Shown here: piece after piece, positions 58,914-64,000 of the stretch
Layout: each line of letters opens with the position of its first letter
Position numbering within the stretch: position 1 is the stretch's first letter
Origin: Thermoleophilia bacterium SCSIO 60948
Lineage (GTDB): Bacteria; Actinomycetota; Thermoleophilia; Solirubrobacterales; 70-9
Reading direction: 5' to 3'
Assembly (NCBI GenBank): GCA_021496505.1
Contig: CP053031.1
Coordinates: 2,286,001 to 2,350,000, forward strand
Length of the DNA stretch: 64,000 nt
The notes under the pieces: generated by a model
What the model was told of the DNA's origin: nothing
The model's database searches: none
What the model saw: only the letters and a program-made list of their open reading frames with translations
Made by a program: the position numbers and the translations under genes

Positions 58914-59259
58914 GAACGTCGTGGCGCTCCGCGACCATCCGGACTCGTGGATGCACCTGCCGCCCGAGGTCGAGCGGCTCGTGCCGGCGCTCGTCGCACG
59001 GCTCGGCGGGCGCGACGAGCGGCTCGAGGCCGATCGCGTCGAGGAGCTCGTCCTGCGCGGTGACCGCCACGACTGGCTCGCCTACCTCGACGAGGTCGCC
59101 GAGCTCGCCGAGCGGGCGCCGAACGATCCGCGCCTCGATGCCGACCGCACCCTGCTCGCCGTGATCCTCGCCGATCAATACGAGCTGATCCAGGCGGTCC
59201 TCGACCTCGATCCCGAGGCAGACGCTCGGCGCCGACGGCTGCGCGCGATCGGCGCCTGA
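58906..59259 (+). CDS. Small protein of unknown function coupled to the Rieske oxygenase
   Basis: 117 residues from a GTG at 58906 that overlaps the oxygenase stop by 8 nt. It is acidic, Leu-rich and likely all-helical (HLPPEVERLVPALVARLGGR and DRTLLAVILADQYELIQAVL), with no recognised domain, cysteine or membrane segment. It lacks the beta-sheet pattern of ring-hydroxylating oxygenase beta subunits, so it is not a normal small subunit. Tight coupling suggests it serves the oxygenase. Its stop lies one base from the convergent phosphatase stop. Confidence 0.6.
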   Translation: MAENVVALRDHPDSWMHLPPEVERLVPALVARLGGRDERLEADRVEELVLRGDRHDWLAYLDEVAELAERAPNDPRLDADRTLLAVILADQYELIQAVLDLDPEADARRRRLRAIGA

Positions 59260-59260
59260 G

Positions 59261-60067
59261 TCAGCCGAGCAGGCCGGGGAGGTCGGCCACCGACCGGATC
59301 TGTGCCGTCGGCGTGATCCCCGACTCCGAGACGAAGCGCTCGTCGTACTTACCCGTCTCGACCTGGATCGCGCGCAGTCCGGCGGCGAGCGCCCCTCCGA
59401 CATCGGTCTCGACGTCGTCGCCGATCATCGCGACCGCGCCGCGGTCGAGATCGAGCGAGTCGAGTGCGAGGTCGAAGAAGGCCGCTGACGGCTTCCCCAC
59501 CACCGTCGCCTCGCGGCTCGTCGCGTACTCGAGCGCGGCGACGAACGGACCGGCGTCGAGCGAGAGCTCGCCGTCGTCGGTGCGCCAGAACCGGTTTCGT
59601 TGCAGCGCGATCAGGTCCGCGCCCGCCATGACGAGGCGGAAGGCGCGGTTGAGAATCTCGAACCCGAAGTCCTCGCCGAGGTCGCCGACGATCACCGCGT
59701 CGGCCGAGCCTGCCCCTGCGGGCACCTCGGCTAGGTCGGGGAAGTCCCGTTTGATCGCCGCCTCCATGATCAGCGCCACGCGGGAGTGGCCGCGTTCGGC
59801 GCAGACGCGACTCGCCAGGACCGCCGGCGTGAACAACTCCTCGTCGGCGACGTCGAACCCGAGCCGTCGCAGCTTGTCGAGCGTCGCGTAGCGCGAACGC
59901 GTCGTCGTATTGGTCGCGAAGCGCAGGCCGAGGTCGCGGCCCCGAAGCTCGGCGAGCGCCTCACGCGCTCCGGCTATCGGTTCGTCCCCGACGTAGAGGA
60001 CGCCGTCGAGGTCGACGATCAGGCCGCGGATGTCACCGAAGCCGGCAATCGGTCGAGTCTCGCTCAG
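59261..60067 (-). CDS. HAD-IIA family phosphatase (LHPP/NagD-like)
   Basis: About 268 residues. HAD motif I is IVDLDGVLYVGDEPI, motif II FATNTTTRSRY, motif III VVGKPSAAFFDLAL, and motif IV AMIGDDVETDVGGALAAG. It is close to the LHPP-type subgroup (phospholysine/phosphohistidine or small phosphoesters). The start is uncertain: no ATG, GTG or TTG fits well. A CTG at 60067 overlaps the stop of the preceding gene in a 4-nt CTGA; the ATG at 60163 would overlap it by 100 bp. Coupled translation from the small membrane-protein gene is likely. Confidence 0.85.
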   Translation of the reverse strand: MSETRPIAGFGDIRGLIVDLDGVLYVGDEPIAGAREALAELRGRDLGLRFATNTTTRSRYATLDKLRRLGFDVADEELFTPAVLASRVCAERGHSRVALIMEAAIKRDFPDLAEVPAGAGSADAVIVGDLGEDFGFEILNRAFRLVMAGADLIALQRNRFWRTDDGELSLDAGPFVAALEYATSREATVVGKPSAAFFDLALDSLDLDRGAVAMIGDDVETDVGGALAAGLRAIQVETGKYDERFVSESGITPTAQIRSVADLPGLLG

Positions 60068-60315
60068 CCGCTGCCGCCCGAGCCGCCGCCCGAGCCACCG
60101 CCGCCCGAACCGCCTGAGCCGCCGCTGATGTCGATGTTCACGCCGAGCAGGACGAGCGGCCAAAGCAGGACCACGAGGACGAGCTCGATCACGTCGGTCA
60201 GCGAGCCGATGCCGTCGAACAGGTTCGGCTCGCTGCCGATGACGCCGCCGGCGACCAGCAGGCCGACGATGAGGTAGATGATTCCGAAAAAGCCAGGGCG
60301 TCTCATGTCGCGCAC
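60064..60315 (-). CDS. Small membrane protein with Gly/Ser-rich tail
   Basis: 83 residues (ATG at 60315; ATG at 60306 is an alternative). It has two hydrophobic segments, about 9-26 (FFGIIYLIVGLLVAGGVIG) and 41-60 (VIELVLVVLLWPLVLLGVNI), followed by a tail made almost only of Gly and Ser. I recognise it only as a small actinobacterial membrane protein type. It sits between the kinase and HAD genes on the same strand and overlaps the HAD gene. Confidence 0.7.
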   Translation of the reverse strand: MRDMRRPGFFGIIYLIVGLLVAGGVIGSEPNLFDGIGSLTDVIELVLVVLLWPLVLLGVNIDISGGSGGSGGGGSGGGSGGSG

Positions 60316-60325
60316 CTAACCACGA

Positions 60326-61327
60326 TCAGTGGATGTAATCCCCGCCGGCCAGGGCGCGGAGCGGTATGGCGACCGGGTCCGGCCATTCGAAGCCGAGCGG
60401 TTCGCCCAGTCGGCGCGGGGCCTCGAGCGCGCGTTGCTCGCCGAGCGCGCGTGCGATCAGCGCCAGCCGGCAGGCGAGCTCGAGCTCGCGGACGAGCTCG
60501 GGAAGCGGTCGCAGGTCCGTGAACGGCTCGAGGTAGGCGTCGCGGAAGCGCTCGAAGTCGGCGCCACCCTCCTCGAAGCCGAGGCGGCGGACCGCGAAGC
60601 CGAGCGGGACCATCATCGCGCCGAACGGATGCCCGACGACTGCGTCTCCCCAGTCATAGAAGCGATAGCCGGACGCCGCGTCGCCGGTGACGTTCGAGTG
60701 ATGGAGGTCCTGGTGGTCGACGCTCGGGGCGATCGGGGAGCTCGAGAGCTCGGCCGCCCACTCGATCACACTCGGCCGGATCGCCTCGAGCCGGCGATCG
60801 AGCTCCGGAGACCCGGAGCCTTCGGCCGCCATCGCTTCGCACGCCTCATCGAAGCGTCGTGCCATCCGCGCGGGGCGCATGTCGGGCACCCCCGCCGCGA
60901 CCAGGTCGCTCACGATCGGCTCGATCTCGCGCTGAAGCGCGGCGTAGGCGACGAGGGCGGCGGGCAGCTCGTCGTCGGCGTCGCGGTCGCGGAGGGTTGT
61001 CCCGGCGTCCGGAAGCAGGAGCCAGCCCCGGTCGTCGTCGACGGCGAGAGGGGTCAGGACCGCATCACCGCCTGCTCGGCCGAGCAGGCGGTAGATCGCC
61101 ACCTCGAAGGCGGTCTCGGGCGCGCAGGCCTTGAACCAGACCGGGGCGCCGCCGGGTCGCCGAAGCGGCACGACCACGCTCCAGGGAACGACCCGCCAAT
61201 CCCCCGCCGCCGGGTCCTCGAAGTCGCAGCCGTCGCGCCGGAGCCGGCCTCGTGCCCATGAGAGTGCGTCGGAGCGCCAGCGCTCGGACGACCACACCTT
61301 CGCGCCGTGGGGAGAGTCCTGGTCCAC
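60326..61327 (-). CDS. APH-type phosphotransferase
   Basis: 333 residues from a GTG at 61327. The kinase fold of the aminoglycoside phosphotransferase family is visible: APVWFKACAPETAFEVAIYR (ATP-binding Lys and helix C Glu), WLLLPDAGTTLRD (hinge), catalytic loop SVDHQDLHHSNV, and metal-binding FYDWGDAVVGHPFG. The substrate (antibiotic, sugar or other small molecule) cannot be read. The gene is followed on the same strand by the small membrane protein and HAD genes (10 bp gap), so the three may form an operon. Confidence 0.85.
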   Translation of the reverse strand: MDQDSPHGAKVWSSERWRSDALSWARGRLRRDGCDFEDPAAGDWRVVPWSVVVPLRRPGGAPVWFKACAPETAFEVAIYRLLGRAGGDAVLTPLAVDDDRGWLLLPDAGTTLRDRDADDELPAALVAYAALQREIEPIVSDLVAAGVPDMRPARMARRFDEACEAMAAEGSGSPELDRRLEAIRPSVIEWAAELSSSPIAPSVDHQDLHHSNVTGDAASGYRFYDWGDAVVGHPFGAMMVPLGFAVRRLGFEEGGADFERFRDAYLEPFTDLRPLPELVRELELACRLALIARALGEQRALEAPRRLGEPLGFEWPDPVAIPLRALAGGDYIH

Positions 61328-61374
61328 CGCTTCGCCAGCGTAGTCGCGAGCCGATCCGTCGTGGAGTCGCGCGC

Positions 61375-61473
61375 TCAGGTCTGCGGGTGCTCTGCGAACG
61401 CTCGCTGACCCGGTGCCGGGTCGACCCCGAGAGGCTCGGCGTAGCGCTCGTGGACCTGCGGCCACAGCTCCGC
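61375..61473 (-). pseudogene. C-terminal remnant of an SRPBCC (AHSA1-like) gene
   Basis: Thirty-two codons plus stop encode ELWPQVHERYAEPLGVDP and PGQRAFAEHPQT. This is nearly identical to the last 31 residues of the intact SRPBCC protein encoded at 62349-63290 (ELWPQVHERYAERFGTDP, PGRRAFEEHPQT). Upstream of this point the homology stops, and no domain or start codon follows in frame. The fragment therefore looks like the surviving 3' end of a duplicated gene, about 1 kb from the intact copy on the same strand. Confidence 0.7.
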
Positions 61474-61641
61474 GACGCCACGGAGCTGCAGCCGGCTCGA
61501 CCGCATCGCTGGTAGAATGTGACGATCGTCTCTATCTCGGGTGATCGGGTCGCGCCTCCACCCAGGACCCACGAGCCGGCGACGACCGATCCTCGGTGGG
61601 CATACCTGCCCGCCGGTACCGCCTACACGAGAGCTGGACAC

Positions 61642-61848
61642 ATGGCCGCAGCACGCCGCACGGCGCGTCAGATGAAGGACGAGCGCGACGCGCGCCTCCT
61701 CGATGAGATGCACACAACGATCGCCGAGGGGCGGATGACGGTTCGCCAGATGACCCCCTCCGAGCGCGAGGCCTCCGACGCCCAGTTCGCCGCCGGTGCC
61801 GACGCCCGCGAGAGGCGAGCGCGCAAGACTCGGGCGCGCGGCCTGTGA
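61642..61848 (+). CDS. Small charged protein of unknown function
   Basis: 68 residues from the ATG at 61642; a GTG at 61519 in frame would add 41 residues without clear support. It is highly charged and helical (ARRTARQMKDERDARLLDEM and MTPSEREASDAQF), ending in an Arg/Lys-rich tail. No family recognised. Its stop overlaps the GTG of the SnoaL-like gene (GTGA), so the two are coupled, which is the main support for it being real. Confidence 0.5.
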   Translation: MAAARRTARQMKDERDARLLDEMHTTIAEGRMTVRQMTPSEREASDAQFAAGADARERRARKTRARGL

Positions 61849-62333
61849 GCGAGAGTCCGAACGCGCTCCTGATCGAGCGCTTCTATGCCGCGTTCGATCG
61901 CCGTGACGGAACCGAGATGGAGGCCTGCTACGCCCCCGACGTCCGCTTCTCCGACCCGGTGTTTCCCGACCTGCGCGGCCCGCGGGCGGGCGCCATGTGG
62001 CAGATGCTCACCGAGAGCTCGAACGACCTACGTGTCGAGTTGCTCGACCACGCGGCCGACGGGGATTCGGGCTCGGCGCACTGGCGCGCCCGCTACACGT
62101 TCACGACGACCGGCCGACCGGTCGTCAACGATGTCCGCGCGAGCTTCCGGTTCATCGACGGCCTCATCGTCGAGCACCGCGACGCGTTCAACTTCCACCG
62201 CTGGGCGCGCCAGGCACTTGGAACCAGCGGGCTGCTGCTCGGGTGGACGCCGATGATGCGCTCGGCCGTCAGACGCAAGGCCGCCGAGCGGCTCGAGGAG
62301 CACACGGGCGTCTCCGGCGACCGCCGCAGCTAG
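61845..62333 (+). CDS. SnoaL/NTF2-like protein
   Basis: 162 residues from a GTG at 61845. The NTF2-like cone fold is suggested by LIERFYAAFDRRDGTEMEACYAPDVRFSDPVF, then HWRARYTFTTTGRPVVNDVRASFRFIDGLIVEHRDAFNFHRWARQALG. This is the SnoaL_2 type found in small-molecule isomerases and in proteins of unknown function. A 30-residue C-terminal extension contains RSAVRRKAAERLEEH. No catalytic residue can be assigned. It converges with the SRPBCC gene. Confidence 0.82.
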   Translation: MSESPNALLIERFYAAFDRRDGTEMEACYAPDVRFSDPVFPDLRGPRAGAMWQMLTESSNDLRVELLDHAADGDSGSAHWRARYTFTTTGRPVVNDVRASFRFIDGLIVEHRDAFNFHRWARQALGTSGLLLGWTPMMRSAVRRKAAERLEEHTGVSGDRRS

Positions 62334-62348
62334 CCGGAGTCGATCCGC

Positions 62349-63290
62349 TCAGGTCTGCGGATGCTCCTCGAACGCCCGGCGCCCGGGCGACGGATCGGTG
62401 CCGAAGCGCTCGGCGTAGCGCTCGTGGACCTGGGGCCAGAGCTCGAGCGCCTCGGCCTCCCCGAGCGGGGCGCCCGCGAGCAGGGCATCGATCCGCACGA
62501 AGCAGCGGTCCCAGCCCGCCGCAGTCATCGCCGAGCCGTCCGGGTCGGACACCTCGTGGCGGAAGCGAAGCCGGCACCCCTCGCCCTCCTCGCTGAGCTC
62601 GAAGCTGATCGCATCGCCCCAGAACGACCCCTCGAGCAGCCGCGGCGGGTCCTCGCGCGTGACCTCGAACTCGGCTTCGGAGGGAAACCAATCTGCGCGC
62701 TCCTCGGCGAGAGCCCGCCAGACGCGCTCGATCGGATACTCGAAGCGGCGCTCCCAGCCGAGGACACCGGCCTGGAGTCCGAAACGAAGCTCCGCGTGCG
62801 TGGCATGCGCGCGACGCCCGTTCTCGGCCGACTCGCCGAAGGCGATCGCGTAGCGCTCGTTCTGTTCGCTGAGGAGCTCCTGCGCCTCGAACCAACCGAT
62901 CGGCGCGCCCTCGATCGCCGGCTCGAGCCGCGCGAACACCGCCTCCCACCCCGGGGCGTGCCCGGCCGCGCTGCCGGCCTCCGGATCGAAGCGGTGCTCG
63001 AAGGCGAGATCGCAACCACCCTCGGCGGGCGCGAGCTCGAAGCGGTAGCTCTCGCCGGCGAACGTCCACTCGAGCGCGTGCGGCGGGTCGGCGACCGTGA
63101 CCTCGCCCTGCATCCCCATCGCCTCGAAACGCTCGCCCTCGTAGGGGGTCCAGGCCGGCGCGGCGAGGAACCACGCCTCGAGCTCGGCGGGGTCGCTGAC
63201 CGCGCGCCAGACCCGCTCGACCGAATGTGGGAGGAAGCGCTCGAAGCGCAGCACCGGCCGTCCGTCGATCTCGATCTTGCGCACGTTCAT
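62349..63290 (-). CDS. SRPBCC (AHSA1-like) protein with two tandem START-type domains
   Basis: 313 residues from the ATG at 63290. Two copies of the AHSA1/START-like domain are seen: domain 1 begins FERFLPHSVERVWRAVSDPAELEAWF and ends HRFDPEAGSAAGHAPGWEAVF; domain 2 repeats ERRFEYPIERVWRALAEERADWFPSEAEF and HEVSDPDGSAMTAAGWDRCF. Each ends in a helix with a terminal NERYA/HERYA motif. Such proteins bind hydrophobic ligands. The ArsR-type gene directly upstream overlaps it by 4 nt, a very common pairing. A broken copy of its 3' end lies at 61375. Confidence 0.88.
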   Translation of the reverse strand: MNVRKIEIDGRPVLRFERFLPHSVERVWRAVSDPAELEAWFLAAPAWTPYEGERFEAMGMQGEVTVADPPHALEWTFAGESYRFELAPAEGGCDLAFEHRFDPEAGSAAGHAPGWEAVFARLEPAIEGAPIGWFEAQELLSEQNERYAIAFGESAENGRRAHATHAELRFGLQAGVLGWERRFEYPIERVWRALAEERADWFPSEAEFEVTREDPPRLLEGSFWGDAISFELSEEGEGCRLRFRHEVSDPDGSAMTAAGWDRCFVRIDALLAGAPLGEAEALELWPQVHERYAERFGTDPSPGRRAFEEHPQT

Positions 63291-63598
63291 TGCGGGTTCT
63301 CCTCCAGGTGTCGTTCGAGCGCGTCGAGGCGCTGGCTCCAGAGCTCGCGGTAGGGCTCGAGCCAGTCGTCGAGCTCGGCGAGCGGGGCGGGCTTCAGGGC
63401 GTAGAGGCGCTCGCGGCCCTGGGTGCGGGCGCCGACGAGACCGGCCTCGCGAAGTACTCGCAGGTGCTTGGAGACACCCGGCTGGCTGAGCCCCACGTCC
63501 GCGACCATCTCCCCGACGCCACGCTCGCCCTCGCGCAGCAGGTCGAGGATCCGGCGGCGGTGCGGCTCCGCTACGGCGGCGTAGGTCGCGCTCGTCAT
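63287..63598 (-). CDS. ArsR-type winged-helix regulator
   Basis: 103 residues from the ATG at 63598. The sequence follows the standard ArsR layout: YAAVAEPHRRRILDLLREGE, VGEMVADVGLSQPGVSKHLRVLREAGLV (HTH) and TQGRERLYALKPAPL (wing). It lacks the CxC/C..H metal-binding residues of ArsR/SmtB sensors, as in most regulators paired with SRPBCC genes. It overlaps the SRPBCC gene by 4 nt and is divergent from the aldo/keto reductase gene (53 bp). Confidence 0.9.
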   Translation of the reverse strand: MTSATYAAVAEPHRRRILDLLREGERGVGEMVADVGLSQPGVSKHLRVLREAGLVGARTQGRERLYALKPAPLAELDDWLEPYRELWSQRLDALERHLEENPQ

Positions 63599-63651
63599 CC
63601 GCGCACATATTGGCGAGCGTCCCGGTTCACCGCGCCGGGTAAGGACCACGA

Positions 63652-64000
63652 ATGGAATATCGAGAGCTCGGCCGGACCGGGATGTACGTGAGCCCCCTCT
63701 GCCTCGGAGCGATGATGTTCGGGTCCTGGGGCGAGTCCGACCACGACCGTTCGATCGCGGTCATCCAGCGCGCGCTCGACGCCGGGATCAACTTCATCGA
63801 CACGGCCGACGTCTACTCGCAGGGCGAGTCCGAGCGGATCGTCGGCAAGGCGCTGACCGGCGCGCAGCGCGACTCGGTGATCCTCGCGACCAAGTTCCAC
63901 GGCCAGATGGGCCTGCCGGCCGACAACCTGCCGGGCAGCGGCGAGCGCGGCGACCCGAACATGTTCGGCAACTCGCGGCGCTGGATCATCGCCGAGGTCG
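63652..64000 (+). CDS. Aldo/keto reductase, 3' end outside window
   Basis: 116 codons are visible before the window ends. It begins MEYRELGRTGMYVSPLCLGAMM and has the catalytic Asp-Tyr segment NFIDTADVYSQGESERIVGKAL (Asp and Tyr of the AKR tetrad) and the Lys in ILATKFHG. This is the NADPH-dependent YajO/PdxI-like part of the superfamily. The conserved Lys at position 84 or so is kept. The substrate is not identifiable from the part seen. Confidence 0.88.
   Translation, partial: MEYRELGRTGMYVSPLCLGAMMFGSWGESDHDRSIAVIQRALDAGINFIDTADVYSQGESERIVGKALTGAQRDSVILATKFHGQMGLPADNLPGSGERGDPNMFGNSRRWIIAEV

Noticed and set aside
61519-61641. Extended GTG start for the small charged protein
   Set aside because: No ribosome-binding site, and the extra 41 residues are unlike the helical remainder; the ATG at 61642 is preferred.

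Overview
The window is about 70% G+C, with GTG and TTG starts next to ATG, dense co-directional genes, mostly 4-nt stop/start overlaps and very few long gaps. Gene content points to a free-living, aerobic, spore-less high-GC actinobacterium: a DesA3/Rv3230c-like desaturase pair, an Rpf-like muralytic protein under a c-di-AMP riboswitch, many TetR regulators, ABC-F EttA, TspO, a Rieske oxygenase and a Baeyer-Villiger monooxygenase. Overall style resembles Thermoleophilia (Solirubrobacterales); that placement is inference, with no rRNA or marker gene present. I found no tRNA, rRNA, CRISPR array, insertion sequence, prophage or replication origin.

Layout. 0-10 kb: a truncated flavin oxidoreductase, a ferredoxin-reductase/fatty-acid-desaturase operon facing a TetR gene, a TSUP anion permease, a sugar MFS porter, a 620-bp gene-free stretch rich in palindromes, then a divergent glutaryl-CoA dehydrogenase/class III CoA-transferase pair and DoxX. 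10-16 kb: a secreted papain-like protein of unknown role, an EAL phosphodiesterase, a secreted amidase coupled to a TIM-barrel-like protein, and a DUF3616-like protein. 15.9-19.7 kb: a four-gene glycine betaine/carnitine-type ABC transporter (opuC/proVWX type). 19.9-27.3 kb: greA, the riboswitch-controlled Rpf-like gene, two secreted clan GH-A-like proteins, an alkyltransferase-like protein, ettA and a secreted glycerophosphodiesterase. 27.4-34.2 kb: a tandem palindromic repeat, YeeE/YedE transporter, haloalkane dehalogenase, SixA phosphatase, HSDL2-like SDR, a DUF2511-like lipoprotein and two paralogous zinc alcohol dehydrogenases.

34.3-46.2 kb is the most distinctive part: twelve minus-strand genes from a 3,5-diaminohexanoate dehydrogenase (kdd) through a hotdog thioesterase, a beta-keto acid cleavage enzyme (kce-like), a TetR regulator, an S66 carboxypeptidase, a complete oligopeptide ABC transporter, a P1 (DmpA/BapA-type) aminopeptidase and an M20 peptidase. 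Eleven junctions overlap or are separated by at most 7 nt, so the set looks like one transcript that imports peptides, trims them and degrades a lysine-derived beta-amino acid. A divergent HDAC/acetylpolyamine deacetylase shares its promoter region, which carries two AACGNNCGTT-type sites.

46-64 kb: several small regulator-plus-enzyme units: TetR/MpaB-like oxygenase with a perfect 28-bp operator, HxlR-SCP2 regulator/DHA2 efflux pump with a pseudo alpha/beta-hydrolase, TspO, a Baeyer-Villiger monooxygenase followed by LMW phosphatase and fructosamine-kinase-like genes, two alpha/beta-hydrolases, a Rieske oxygenase, an HAD phosphatase, an APH-type kinase, a remnant and an intact copy of an SRPBCC gene with its ArsR regulator, and a truncated aldo/keto reductase. 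Convergent gene pairs are generally separated by GC-rich stem-loops without a U-tract, which I read as terminators.
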